64,000 nt of DNA from positions 4,009,501-4,073,500 of the forward strand of contig NZ_LR027880.1 of NCBI RefSeq assembly GCF_900537995.1, given 5' to 3'. This stretch comes from Roseburia intestinalis L1-82. Its GTDB lineage: Bacteria; Bacillota; Clostridia; Lachnospirales; Lachnospiraceae. Position numbers and translations under genes: made by a program. Each line of letters starts with the position of its first letter. Positions within the stretch are counted from its first letter, which is position 1. The notes beneath the pieces were generated by a model. It made no database searches, was not told the DNA's origin, and was given only the letters and a program-made list of their open reading frames with translations. Positions 34,701 through 43,061 of this stretch are shown in pieces.

Positions 34701-34807
34701 ATTCCGATCCAGTAGTTCGTGTGCCTGCCCTCTTTGTTCAGATATTCAATTTTCAGCCATTTTCCTTCGTGGATAGCTTTGAAGATATCTCTGTGTATAC
34801 TGTTCAT
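31769..34807 (-). CDS. WYL-like domain, SF1 DNA2/UPF1-type helicase and C-terminal nuclease fusion
   Basis: 1012 residues. 1-75 resembles a WYL domain (AIHEGKWLKIEYLNKEGRHTN). The helicase core has Walker A GPPGTGKT at 348-355, DEAS at 610-613, GDPQQLKP at 635-642, NHYRC near 689, GTVHAFQGDEKDVVLF near 784 and VATSRAKDKL near 824. A helical insert occupies ~430-590. The C-terminus (FDFVV at 937, then AIELDGKEHF at 954 and ERDRQKN) is a DUF2726/DUF559 (Vsr-like) PD-(D/E)xK nuclease. Its ATG overlaps the stop of the ABC ATPase gene by ATGA, so it is translationally coupled to the corrinoid-type operon. Similar architectures occur in phage defence; a repair role is also possible. Confidence 0.8.
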   Translation of the reverse strand: MNSIHRDIFKAIHEGKWLKIEYLNKEGRHTNYWIGIRDLDPRNKTLKVDGLHLNRCSIEGYDKIYIDSILSTEIVEGSYCPENERLIEDIALHPERYQNLFANTANLKILNYLEMCSKLDATPYTTDYELVRYIDGDQVRDGEYQLSEEQFKEIVTNFQRRMNRGTKQGKTLHIQKLALNILSIHTKNGLYVLAYRNLNLDVKNKAFKPDEDITICTQFTIGGEQENIRRYLDADEYELLSDFEKNLEKIKDAITEKNGARAVVDDMPYVIGLGMDCALNLHEEYKAILDMYEKEQVTFPIRAFFGDLLERPRRTKAYPIALLNQNINLDQLLAINNAMKYPLAYIQGPPGTGKTNTILNTIVTAFFNNMTVLFASYNNVPINNVFEKLSSLTYKGKRVAFPVLRLGNQEKVKECICYINQLRREVHGIKVFSSTLDRRKGDRIDRAKQLSGRLKEYEEVLDLTERKETLTQVMEYQERMKNVATLFHFHTDLQGRQLRNLDEKIQKIGEISERDAMALLDRNEDEFYSYLYYTSAKYIKELESNRFQDLRKILDDDEDVNEQAAAFNKYLQKSENVKKLQKVFPIMITTCISSHKLGEPEPLFDMTIMDEASQCNVAVSLVPIIRGEKLMLVGDPQQLKPVILLDELTNRKLRRKYHVADEYDYRENSIYKTYLACDAVSDEILLRNHYRCNKKIIDFNNKKYYNSKLQVQSDSRERQPLVYVNVDGGPGDMKNTSPAEVEEIMRYAGENPDKSIAVITPFVNQRILIERGIKENGFEHVVCGTVHAFQGDEKDVVLFSTALSDRTGKGTYDWLKNNKELINVATSRAKDKLILLADGKELERLHQGNEDDDLYELVQYVKMNGESKITEKHISSRALGIQPFSTETEAAFMKNLTHALENIWLTRNKYTIHKEVAISQVFRDNVTYDNLFYMGRFDFVVYEKRGKSELPVFAIELDGKEHFEDEVVRERDRQKNEICKAHHMQIIRVENSYARRYHYIKEILNDYFAKAR

Positions 34808-35985
34808 ATGTTTTTGCCAGTCTTCCCAATCCTCCTCGCATACTCCGCCAGCTCCCGGTTCGCTTCATTTAACGGTCCAAACTCTTCTACCGCACAAATA
34901 CATTTTTTACAGCTATCGATCAGCCGCTTTGCCGCCTGCACCTTATCCTGTCCAACCGGGTAAAATGCCTTTTCTGCCACAACTTCTGAAGCAAGTGCCA
35001 CTGCTGCCTTGTACTCTACATCATTTTCCTGCAGGATTCCCGCTGCAAACGGAATGTTTTCGCGCCACAGCCTGTTGTATACCGGGATGCCGCTGCCCGC
35101 ACCGCCGATCACAAAAATCTGTGAACTGACCGGATCTGGATTCTTCTTACCACATCCAAAATTTTTGCCAGAGCAATTCTCTGCACTAAAATCTCTCGAA
35201 ACAACTGCCTTCTCATGTCCCGTGCACAAAAAAATCTGCCCCGTCACCGGATCAAAACTCTGATCCGCCACCCCGTATAATTCCTGCACATAATTTCCGG
35301 CAAAAATCTTCTCCGGTGTGCCGATGCGGTCGATGCGGTCGCCTCTGACACAGGCGACCGTATCGGAAACTTTCTGCGCAAGGTCAAGCTCATGTAGTGA
35401 CATAATGACCGCCATCTTTTTATCTCTTGCAAGCATGCGGATATTTGTAAGTATATCCATCTTAAAGCCCATATCCAGATAGGAGGTTGGCTCGTCTAAG
35501 ATCAGGATTTTTGTATCCTGACAGATTGCCCGCGCAAGCATCAGACGCTGGCGCTGTCCGTCGCTGATCTTCATGAAATCCTGATCCTGCACTTCACCTG
35601 CATGGACAAGCGCGATCGCCTCATCCACTTTTGCCCAGTCCTCTTTTGACAGGATGCCAAATCTTCCCGTATAAGGATAACGCCCGGAGGCAACCACTTC
35701 CCTGCCGCTCATCAGCTCCGTGCGGAGGCGTTCTGTCATGACCATGGACAATCGTCTGGAAATCTGGCTGTCTTTTAATTCATCCATGGATGCTTCGCCC
35801 AAAAATACGGTTCCATCCAGTTTCTTTAACTGCTTTGTAATCGTCTTTAAGATCGTGGATTTTCCGGAACCATTCGGCCCGATCAGTGTCAGTATCTCCC
35901 CCGGCCGGACAGAAAGATTCACATCCCCGATCAAAGGTGTTTTATCATAGCCGACAGTCAGATGCTCTGTGCGGATCTCCTGCAT
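34804..35985 (-). CDS. ABC transporter ATPase (FecE/BtuD type) with C-terminal extension
   Basis: 393 residues; the ATPase occupies ~1-255: Walker A LIGPNGSGKSTILKTI, Q loop, signature ISDGQRQRLMLARAI (variant of LSGGQ), Walker B ILILDEPTSYLD and H loop MSLHELD. The class imports iron-siderophores, heme or cobalamin. Beyond 255 there is an unusual ~135-residue extension, with FVIGGAGSGIPVYNRLWREN and a C-terminal KKCICAVEEFGPLNE, that resembles a Rossmann-like small domain; its role is unknown. Follows the permease by 6 nt. Confidence 0.88.
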   Translation of the reverse strand: MQEIRTEHLTVGYDKTPLIGDVNLSVRPGEILTLIGPNGSGKSTILKTITKQLKKLDGTVFLGEASMDELKDSQISRRLSMVMTERLRTELMSGREVVASGRYPYTGRFGILSKEDWAKVDEAIALVHAGEVQDQDFMKISDGQRQRLMLARAICQDTKILILDEPTSYLDMGFKMDILTNIRMLARDKKMAVIMSLHELDLAQKVSDTVACVRGDRIDRIGTPEKIFAGNYVQELYGVADQSFDPVTGQIFLCTGHEKAVVSRDFSAENCSGKNFGCGKKNPDPVSSQIFVIGGAGSGIPVYNRLWRENIPFAAGILQENDVEYKAAVALASEVVAEKAFYPVGQDKVQAAKRLIDSCKKCICAVEEFGPLNEANRELAEYARRIGKTGKNI

Positions 35986-35991
35986 ATATAA

Positions 35992-36996
35992 CTACCTCCC
36001 CTCCTGTTTTCTCAACATTGCTGCGATCACGACCGGCACCAGAAACAGTGCCGTAACCGAGCTGATACTGATTTCCGTCGGCGCAAACACGGTTCTTGCA
36101 ATTCCGTCACAAAAAAGTGTCACAACTGCACCACACAAAAAACACCCCGGAATCAGGATAATCGGGCGCGCTGTTTTTGTCGCCATCCTCACCAGATGCG
36201 GCACTGCAATTCCGACAAAGGAGATCGGTCCCGCAAATGCCGTCACGCAGGCAGACAGAAGGCTTGATAAAAGAATCATCGTGACCCTCAACACTTTTAC
36301 ATTGACACCTATATTTCTGGCATATGCCTCCCCCATCTGATATGCCCCGATCGGTTTTGCCAGACAAAAAGTCACAAGCACTGCTGCACCGACGATCACG
36401 ACGATCATTTTTATATTTTCCCATGTCATGCCGGAAAAACTTCCCATCGACCAGTTGTGAAGATTGACGATATTCGAATCGCTGGCAAATGTGACGCCAA
36501 AGTCCGTGATGGCGGAACAGATATAACCGATCATGATCCCACAGACCACCAGCAGCGACATTTTTGACACGCGAAATGAAATTAAAAGCACGAATCCCAT
36601 GGCAAGCATGGAACCCACAAACGCAGCCATAACCATGCCAAAGGAACTGATCATAATGCCTTTTTCCAGCAGGAAAATCATGGTAAGTGCCACCACCAGT
36701 TTTGCGCCGGATGAAATTCCAAGCACATACGGTCCTGCAATCGGATTCTGGAAAAAGCTCTGGAGTAAAAATCCCGACACTGACAGTGCTCCTCCTAACA
36801 AGATCGCAGCAAGGATGCGCGGCAGTCTGATTTTCCACACAATCTGTGAAAATGTCTCATCTTTTCCACTTCCCGCAAGGATTGCAAACAGATCCGATGT
36901 GGATATGTCCACACTTCCCGCCCCGACATTCCATAAAAACAATACCGATAATATGATAATTGCAACAACAAAAGAGATGATATAACGTTTTTTCAT
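35992..36996 (-). CDS. FecCD/BtuC family ABC permease
   Basis: 334 residues with about ten membrane helices. FecCD family features: FSQIVWKIRLPRILAAILLGGALSVSGFLLQ, then NPIAGPYVLGISSGAKLVV and, near the C-terminus, GPISFVGIAVPHLVR. Forms the homodimeric channel for a siderophore, heme or corrinoid. It lies 28 nt after the binding-protein gene. The cobalamin riboswitch at the head of the operon argues for corrinoid or a cobalt tetrapyrrole. Confidence 0.93.
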   Translation of the reverse strand: MKKRYIISFVVAIIILSVLFLWNVGAGSVDISTSDLFAILAGSGKDETFSQIVWKIRLPRILAAILLGGALSVSGFLLQSFFQNPIAGPYVLGISSGAKLVVALTMIFLLEKGIMISSFGMVMAAFVGSMLAMGFVLLISFRVSKMSLLVVCGIMIGYICSAITDFGVTFASDSNIVNLHNWSMGSFSGMTWENIKMIVVIVGAAVLVTFCLAKPIGAYQMGEAYARNIGVNVKVLRVTMILLSSLLSACVTAFAGPISFVGIAVPHLVRMATKTARPIILIPGCFLCGAVVTLFCDGIARTVFAPTEISISSVTALFLVPVVIAAMLRKQEGR

Positions 36997-37024
36997 GATT
37001 TCCTCTGGTTTATATGAATTCCTG

Positions 37025-38656
37025 TCAGTTGATTTTCTTCAAAAACCGGTACTCTGCATCCGTTTCCCCATTCAGTACCTTATTGAGATCCTCAATGAAA
37101 TCACAGGTTCCACTGGTCTGCTGGTAAAAATTGCTTCCGGTTGTGTAGACCTGTCCTGATTTTACTGCTTTAAAGTCGGCAAACAGACTGTTTTTCTGTA
37201 CCAGTTCATCGATCGATGTCAGTTCTCCCTCTATTGTACCATTGTAAATGAGAATGTCAGCATCTTTTTCGGCCGCATAGAAATCTTCCATCTGCATTTT
37301 TAATGTGGAGAGTGCATTTTCCTCTTCCGGGACATAACCATTTAAGGAATAAGTGCCCCCCGCAAGTTCGATCATTGATGATACATAATCATTTGGTTTT
37401 CGTACCGTAATCGTTCCATCCGATGCAACTGCAAAAAATGCTACCGACAGCCCCGTTTTTTCTTTTTCCAAAATCGGCTCAATATGTGCTGCCTGCGCAT
37501 CAAAAAACGCTTTGGCCTGCTGTTCTCTCCCGAACAAAACGCCAAAAAGCTTTATCCATTCGAGTCTTCCAAGCGGGTGCTTTTCATAGCTGGAGCGCTC
37601 GATCATGACCTTGATCCCAAGTTCTTCTAATTTTTCTTTCACTTCCGGGTTGTGCGTGATCATCGTATTTTCAATCGCAAACGTGCATCCACCGGAAAGT
37701 AAAAGTTCATAGTCAGGCGCACTGTATTTCCCGGCATAGATCAGATTTCCCGCTGCCATCGCATCTGCCGCCTCTTTTACATACCAGTCTTTTTCTTTTA
37801 CTCCTGTATATTTCAGATCGGAGACAGCACCGATCTGGCAGACTAAATCCATCACCGCACTCGACACCAGATATACATTTTCAAGCGGCTGTTGTAAAAC
37901 TGTCACATCTGCCGGAACATCCGCCGGCACTTTGACACCTTTTGGCACAAGCAAAAAACGACCGTTATCCACGATCGTAATCAGCTTATAAGCACCATAT
38001 TGTTCTACTTCAAACTGGTCGGCGCAGGATAACTCCATACGCCCATTGCAGTCTAAGTCTTTAAAACCTGCCGTTTCCGGAAATTGAAAAGTCAGGGTGT
38101 AATCAATCTCATGCGGCGTACTCATTGCCGTCGTATCACCGATCACATCCATCTCACATGGGATTCCATCAATTGGAAATGTGAATGTAGAGTTTCCACC
38201 TTCATTTTCATTGAGATATTTCTCCCCGTTCACGATCATGTAATCGTAATGCGTACTGCTCCATGTGATCGTCGCATATGCCACTCCATCCTTCACAGTA
38301 ACTTTCGCCTGTGAATCCACAGTTGCTTTTCCGCTGCCGCCTTCTAATGTGACTTCCACCGTATATTCGCCATCCTCAGGAACTGAGACTTCTGTGCCGT
38401 CTGCCTGTTCTGCGGCATCATTTCCAGTCATGCTTTCTTCCGTTCCATCCTGATCTGCAGTTCCCTGCACATTTTCTTCTGCTGCCTGTGCATTTTTCTC
38501 TGTGGCTGTACCTGCCTCTCCCTGTACACTTTCCGCAGCTGTCTGACCAGCCCCGCCTTCTACTGCAGCGGCATTATTTTTTGCACCGCATCCCGTGAAT
38601 ATCTGCATGCACATCATTGCGGATAAGATTACTGCGGTCACTCTCTTTTTATTCAT
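37025..38656 (-). CDS. Substrate-binding lipoprotein with NEAT-like domain and BtuF/FecB-type domain
   Basis: 543 residues. Lipobox IFTGC with lipidated Cys23, then an acidic, Ala/Gly/Glu-rich linker to ~90. ~95-200 is NEAT-like (GEYTVEVTLEGGSGKATVDS, VKDGVAYATITWSS, TAMSTPHEIDYTLTF). ~225 on is a PF01497-type periplasmic binding domain (PLENVYLVSSAVMDLVCQIG, YELLLSGGCTFAIENTM). Start at 38656 has GGAG; an ATG four codons up has none. Couples a heme-binding-type domain with an uptake receptor. Second gene after cbiK-lipoprotein. Ligand (corrinoid, heme, other) unproved. Confidence 0.85.
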   Translation of the reverse strand: MNKKRVTAVILSAMMCMQIFTGCGAKNNAAAVEGGAGQTAAESVQGEAGTATEKNAQAAEENVQGTADQDGTEESMTGNDAAEQADGTEVSVPEDGEYTVEVTLEGGSGKATVDSQAKVTVKDGVAYATITWSSTHYDYMIVNGEKYLNENEGGNSTFTFPIDGIPCEMDVIGDTTAMSTPHEIDYTLTFQFPETAGFKDLDCNGRMELSCADQFEVEQYGAYKLITIVDNGRFLLVPKGVKVPADVPADVTVLQQPLENVYLVSSAVMDLVCQIGAVSDLKYTGVKEKDWYVKEAADAMAAGNLIYAGKYSAPDYELLLSGGCTFAIENTMITHNPEVKEKLEELGIKVMIERSSYEKHPLGRLEWIKLFGVLFGREQQAKAFFDAQAAHIEPILEKEKTGLSVAFFAVASDGTITVRKPNDYVSSMIELAGGTYSLNGYVPEEENALSTLKMQMEDFYAAEKDADILIYNGTIEGELTSIDELVQKNSLFADFKAVKSGQVYTTGSNFYQQTSGTCDFIEDLNKVLNGETDAEYRFLKKIN

Positions 38657-38671
38657 ACAAATCTCCATTTA

Positions 38672-40324
38672 TTAGTTATCTGTCTCCTGCGGATCAGAAA
38701 CGCTTACTTTGTGATCGTACCACTCGCCTTTTGTGCCGAGGATTGCAAGATCAAATTCTTCATCTAATGCTTCTACCGGCACATCAAAACCATATACCTC
38801 GTCGGTGGTTCCATCACTGTATTTTACAGTATCCGTTGTCGGCTCTAAAATATCAGCACCGTCTTTTTTCGCATCATCTGCTGTTCCGACAAACAGATTT
38901 ACAATTTTTTTTGAAACAAGGCTGATATGGATCGTCATTTTTCCGTTTTCTACGGTAAGGATACCACGTCCCTCATCTGCCTCATTTACATGAAACATGC
39001 TGCTGTCTGTATCAAACTTTGCGGTGTAAACACCATCCTCGAGAGTACCAACGGTACTCTCTGTGGTGGATGCTGACTCAAGGTTTCCAAGGGAATCAAT
39101 TGCATCTTTTGTATGATCAATATAGATCTGCTGGATTGCTTCGATTCTTCCAAGTCCTGAAATCTGTGTATCAACGCTGTCAAAATATCCACTTGCTGTG
39201 AACTGGCTCTTCCAGGAATCTTCGTCGTCGCCTGCCATATCGTTGTTTGCATGATCTCCTGCAACAACCATAAGAGGTCTTAAAACAACTTTTGTATAAC
39301 CGGCTTCTTTTACTGCCTCAATCACATTTTCACATGCTGTCTCTTCCGGTTCACCCTCAACAGTTCCGATAAATACATTATCATAGGAAAGATCTTTCAT
39401 CTGTGCTGCCATCTGGCTGTAGCTTACCTTTGCAGAATGAGAAGTTCCATGTCCCATAAATACGAATGCTGTACCATCTTCTTTTGCTGCATCTAAAGAA
39501 TCATATCCTGCTGTCTTTACTGCCTCTGCTGTAATTGCTTCTGCAACTTTTGCCTTATCCTCATTGATCACAGTTGCATCAGATCCTACTTCACCAAGCA
39601 TTGGCTCTGCAACGGTAACTGTCTCAAATTTGTCTTTATAATTGTCAAGTGTCTCTACCAGCTCGTCATACTCTGCACCATGCATTAAGTGTGTCGGCTG
39701 AACAACAAGATTTTTTACTCCGTTGTCAACAGCTCTCTCTAATGCCTGATCCACATTATCAATCTTTTCGTCATCTCTTGCCTGTACATGGTTGATGATG
39801 ATCTGTGCGGTAAATGCTCTTCTTACAGACCAGTCCGGATATGCTGCTTCCAGTGCTTTTTCGATTCCACTGATATCCTCGGCACGACTGTCGTTAAATG
39901 AGGTACCAAAACTTACTACAAGAAGTTCATTTTCTCCAATATTATCTTCATTTAACGGATCATCCTTTGAGGCATCTCCTGTATCTCTTCCGAAATAATC
40001 CGGATCTGCGTTCTCGCCGGAAACTAATTCCTTCTGTGCATCTGTCAATGCATCCCATGCCTCTTTTGCCTCTGCACACTGTGAGTCCGTATCATCATTT
40101 CTTGTCTGAACATAGATCGCATCGATCAGTTCTGCGACGTGATCGGCTGCCGCCTGATCGTCAACTTCCGTGCTCTCTACGGTTTCTGTTGCCTCTGTTT
40201 TCTCTGAAGATACTGTCTCAGAGGTTTTTGCTGTGTCTGTTGCTGCTGTGTTGCTTCCGCATCCGGCGACCATACCTGTTGCAAGCGCTAATGTGGTAAG
40301 TAACGCGATAGTTCTTTTCTTCAT
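38672..40324 (-). CDS. cbiK: Lipoprotein sirohydrochlorin cobaltochelatase-like CbiK with NEAT-like tail
   Basis: 550 residues. Signal peptide and lipobox MVAGC (Cys22) put it outside the membrane. ~135-410 is CbiK/anaerobic cobaltochelatase: LLVVSFGTSFNDSRAEDI, PTHLMHGAEYDEL (His212, His215), FMGHGTSHSAKVSYSQM and VVAGDHANNDMAGDD (His358). ~430-545 is NEAT-like (DGVYTAKFDTDSSMFHVNEA, GTKGEWYDHKVSVSD). The ATG at 40324 has AAGGAG; the frame runs 81 codons up through the riboswitch and is not used. Chelatase outside the cytoplasm is unexpected; it could insert or remove a metal, or bind tetrapyrrole for uptake (heme-binding periplasmic CbiK is known in Desulfovibrio). First gene behind the riboswitch. 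Confidence 0.88.
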   Translation of the reverse strand: MKKRTIALLTTLALATGMVAGCGSNTAATDTAKTSETVSSEKTEATETVESTEVDDQAAADHVAELIDAIYVQTRNDDTDSQCAEAKEAWDALTDAQKELVSGENADPDYFGRDTGDASKDDPLNEDNIGENELLVVSFGTSFNDSRAEDISGIEKALEAAYPDWSVRRAFTAQIIINHVQARDDEKIDNVDQALERAVDNGVKNLVVQPTHLMHGAEYDELVETLDNYKDKFETVTVAEPMLGEVGSDATVINEDKAKVAEAITAEAVKTAGYDSLDAAKEDGTAFVFMGHGTSHSAKVSYSQMAAQMKDLSYDNVFIGTVEGEPEETACENVIEAVKEAGYTKVVLRPLMVVAGDHANNDMAGDDEDSWKSQFTASGYFDSVDTQISGLGRIEAIQQIYIDHTKDAIDSLGNLESASTTESTVGTLEDGVYTAKFDTDSSMFHVNEADEGRGILTVENGKMTIHISLVSKKIVNLFVGTADDAKKDGADILEPTTDTVKYSDGTTDEVYGFDVPVEALDEEFDLAILGTKGEWYDHKVSVSDPQETDN

Positions 40325-40393
40325 AATGCTCTCCTTATTATAATATAATGTATCGTTCATAGTACACAATGGAATTTTTCCACACAAAGAAAC

Positions 40394-40418
40394 ACTCCGC
40401 CTTATTTGAGGGCGGAGT
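40394..40418 (-). terminator. Terminator of the cobalamin riboswitch expression platform
   Basis: ACTCCGCC/GGCGGAGT, 8-bp GC-rich stem with 9-nt loop, followed on the minus strand by GTTTCTTTG. Located between the aptamer and the cbiK start, so B12 binding would favour premature stop. Confidence 0.65.
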
Positions 40419-40499
40419 AATAAGTCTGCATAAATAAGCTGACAATCTGACAGCCTACATTTACGGTACGACCAATTACTCGTGATCCGGGAAATATTT

Positions 40500-40672
40500 C
40501 CCTGTACCAGACAACTGGCAGGTTTCCTGGCTGAAAGATCATCACACAGATTCCGCCTTCCCAACATACTGCAAAGTACATCAGTGACTTATCTTTGGAA
40601 TCTGCACTCCCTAATCACAGTGACGAGATCGTACAGGAATCGCACCTGTTTCCCTTTTAACCGACCTATTTT
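40500..40672 (-). promoter_or_regulatory. Cobalamin riboswitch aptamer
   Basis: Minus strand shows the conserved blocks in order: GGTTAAAAGGGAA, GGTGCGATTCCTGTACGATC, CGTCACTGTGA, GGGAAGGCGGAATC, and the B12 box GCCAGGAAACCTGCC. Sits 176 nt before the cbiK ATG and probably governs the whole operon to the helicase at 31769. Confidence 0.93.
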
Positions 40673-40806
40673 TAATATGAAAAATATACTGTACTTTATG
40701 TACTGCTCCATTTCCCGGATAAAAACAGCCGGCACCAATTATCTTCTCTATGAAACTTTTAATATACTAGCATATCCACTCCCTATTTACAACAACCACT
40801 TTTCTC

Positions 40807-40834
40807 TTGCAAATCATTCAAAATATGGTATACT
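40807..40834 (+). promoter_or_regulatory. Promoter of tRNA-Ser
   Basis: TTGCAA, 16-nt spacer, TATACT, ending 26 nt before the tRNA gene. Confidence 0.7.
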
Positions 40835-40860
40835 AATCAAGTATTTGCAAAAACATATCT

Positions 40861-40946
40861 GGAGACGTATCGAAGTGGTCATAACGGGGCGCACTCGAAA
40901 TGCGTTAGCCCTCCGGGGCACGAGGGTTCGAATCCCTCCGTCTCCG
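40861..40946 (+). tRNA. tRNA-Ser(CGA)
   Basis: 86 nt. Acceptor GGAGACG/CGTCTCC, anticodon stem GCGCA/TGCGT with loop CTCGAAA (anticodon CGA, codon UCG), a long class II variable arm (TAGCCCTCCGGGGCACGAGG region) and T loop GTTCGAATC. CCA is not encoded. Confidence 0.96.
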
Positions 40947-40953
40947 CTCTTCC

Positions 40954-40994
40954 AAAAGGAAACACAATTTGCTTTATATTCGTGTTTCCTTTTT
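40954..40994 (+). terminator. Terminator after tRNA-Ser
   Basis: AAGGAAACAC pairs with GTGTTTCCTT and is followed by TTTCTTTT; begins 8 nt after the tRNA. Confidence 0.85.
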
Positions 40995-41073
40995 CTTTTG
41001 ACACTTTTTCGTTATTTCTCATAATTTTGCTTCTAAAGTACTATATTTTTTCGTAATTTATGTCTACCATTTT

Positions 41074-41102
41074 TTGTCAAAAAATAGTAAAATAAGTGTA
41101 AT
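41074..41102 (+). promoter_or_regulatory. Sigma-A promoter of the chemoreceptor gene
   Basis: TTGTCA, 17-nt spacer, TGTAAT, 29 nt before the start codon. No convincing sigma-28 site is seen here. Confidence 0.75.
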
Positions 41103-41131
41103 TAACCTATAGGAAAGGGAGCTTGATATCC

Positions 41132-42913
41132 ATGAAAAGCAAAAGCGTAAAAAATTCACTGACACTAATGTGTCTTATGATTGTTCTTGTATCTGTCATA
41201 GTCATTGGCGGTATTTCAATTTCAAATATCAGCACTATGACTTCCACGGCAAACAAGAATTATGAAAATGCCAGGTTAGATGGGTACAATACTGAGATCA
41301 AAAGTCAGGTACAGTCTGTCATCGCTATTTTACAGGCAGAATACGACAAATCCCAAAACGGTGATCTGACTGAAGACGAAGCAAAAAAAGAAGCAGCAGA
41401 GATCGTCCGCAACATGCGTTACAGGGATGATGGAAGCGGCTATTTCTGGATCGATGATACCGACTACAACCTCATTATGCATCCGATCTTAACCGATCAG
41501 GAAGGTAATAACCGTTACGATCTGACAGATCAGAATGGCGTCAAGATCATTCAGGAGATCATGAAAGTCTCGACCGGTTCTGACGGCGGCGGCTTCAATG
41601 AATTTTATTTTACGAAAGCCGACGGTGTTACCGTAGCACCAAAGATCGCGTACTCTCAAATCTTTACCCCATGGAACTGGGTTGTTTCCACCGGTAACTA
41701 TGTAGATGATATGGAAGCGGAAATGAATAGTTCCAAAAACGAAGTTCAGGCGAAATACCATACTATGATCACAGTCATAATCATAATTGATCTGATTTTT
41801 ACAGTTATCGTATTCATTGCTTCCCGTATTTTCGGTAATACGATCTGCAAACCTTTGATCGAGATTCAGAATTTTGCAAACAGGATGTCGACCGGAGACC
41901 TGACTACCGGAGTCAATGTTTCAAGTAAAAATGAACTTGGAAAAACAGCCGGTGCACTTGATCTTGCACAGCAGGAGGTTGTCGGACTTATCTCCAACAT
42001 TGATGGAGTTTCCTCTCATTTACAGTCCGCCGTTTCGGATTTCAAAAAGAATTTTGACAGCATGAACGAATCTATCCAGAACGTTTCGACTGCAATCAAT
42101 GAAATTGCCCAAAACAGTAACTCTCAGGCAGCATCAACTTCAAGTGCCTCTGAAAATATTGCTGAGATTGCCGATGGCATCGCAGATACTTCCTCAGAAA
42201 TGGAATCCCTTGATCAGAATGCACAGCTGATGCAGGATCGTTCCAATAAGTCCATGGAAACTTTACACAGACTGATTGATGTCAATTCTACAACCAAGAC
42301 TGATATTGATTCTATGTATAACCAGACTGCCCAGACAAATGATTCCGTCAACAAGATCAGTCAGGCAGCTACCCTGATCAGCGAAATTGCATCCCAGACC
42401 AACCTGCTTTCCTTAAATGCTTCCATTGAGGCAGCAAGAGCCGGTGAAGCCGGACGTGGATTCGCGGTTGTTGCAGAAGAAATCGGCGGACTTGCCACCC
42501 AGTCTGCGCAGACGGTCAGTGAGATCAACAATATCATTAGTGAGTTAAGCCAGAACTCCGAAAAATCTATGGAGCTGATGAAGAAAATGAGTGAGGCTTC
42601 CGACGAACAGGTTGCAGCTCTTGAAAGCACACAGCAGATGTTTGAAGACTTAAAAGGTGCTCTCGATTCCTGTATGGCGTCCATCCAGACCATTACAGGA
42701 AAGATCAAGAATGTCAATTCTCAGCGTGAGCTTGTCACAGAGAGTATCGATACCCTGACACAGCTTGCAACCGACAATGCATCCTCCACAGAAGAAACTT
42801 CCGCAATGGCAACCGAGCTCGATGCCGTTGTCCGTAAATCTTCGGATCTGGTATCTGCTTTAGCAGATGATATTGAAAAACTTTCTGCAGATATGAAACA
42901 GTTTAAGCTGTAA
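41132..42913 (+). CDS. Methyl-accepting chemotaxis protein with sCache_2 sensor
   Basis: Membrane chemoreceptor of 593 residues that controls CheA and thus flagellar rotation. TM1 at ~9-31, an extracellular sCache_2 domain ([40 protein letters not shown]), TM2 at ~212-235, HAMP, and a cytoplasmic signalling hairpin with tip [34 protein letters not shown]. sCache_2 receptors often sense small carboxylates; the ligand here is unknown. The ATG at 41132 is preferred to a TTG three codons up, which is too close to GGGAG. Single-gene unit with own promoter and terminator. Confidence 0.95.
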   Translation: MKSKSVKNSLTLMCLMIVLVSVIVIGGISISNISTMTSTANKNYENARLDGYNTEIKSQVQSVIAILQAEYDKSQNGDLTEDEAKKEAAEIVRNMRYRDDGSGYFWIDDTDYNLIMHPILTDQEGNNRYDLTDQNGVKIIQEIMKVSTGSDGGGFNEFYFTKADGVTVAPKIAYSQIFTPWNWVVSTGNYVDDMEAEMNSSKNEVQAKYHTMITVIIIIDLIFTVIVFIASRIFGNTICKPLIEIQNFANRMSTGDLTTGVNVSSKNELGKTAGALDLAQQEVVGLISNIDGVSSHLQSAVSDFKKNFDSMNESIQNVSTAINEIAQNSNSQAASTSSASENIAEIADGIADTSSEMESLDQNAQLMQDRSNKSMETLHRLIDVNSTTKTDIDSMYNQTAQTNDSVNKISQAATLISEIASQTNLLSLNASIEAARAGEAGRGFAVVAEEIGGLATQSAQTVSEINNIISELSQNSEKSMELMKKMSEASDEQVAALESTQQMFEDLKGALDSCMASIQTITGKIKNVNSQRELVTESIDTLTQLATDNASSTEETSAMATELDAVVRKSSDLVSALADDIEKLSADMKQFKL

Positions 42914-42950
42914 ATCATATGAACGATATACAAATTAATATTTAATCCCA

Positions 42951-42986
42951 AAAAACCGTGCGGTAATTTTAATCCGCACGGTTTTT
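42951..42986 (+). terminator. Bidirectional terminator after the chemoreceptor
   Basis: AAAAACCGTGCGG/CCGCACGGTTTTT with a 10-nt loop. It stands between convergent genes and may serve the HD-GYP gene as well. Confidence 0.9.
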
Positions 42987-43061
42987 ATAACTAAAAAGCA
43001 GAACTGCACCCGTGCAGCCCCAGCAGTAAAACGAGTGGAGCAGGCTCAATGCCGCTTCCTC

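Noticed and set aside
38672..40567. Longer CbiK start at 40567
   Set aside because: The extra 81 codons cover the riboswitch region and precede a clear signal peptide and ribosome site at 40324.
40482..41024. Plus-strand frame of 180 codons
   Set aside because: It runs antisense through the cobalamin riboswitch and straight through the tRNA-Ser gene; not coding.
41041..41102. Sigma-28 promoter for the chemoreceptor
   Set aside because: TAAA-N15 is followed by GTAATTTA and not GCCGATAT; the sigma-A site at 41074-41102 fits far better.
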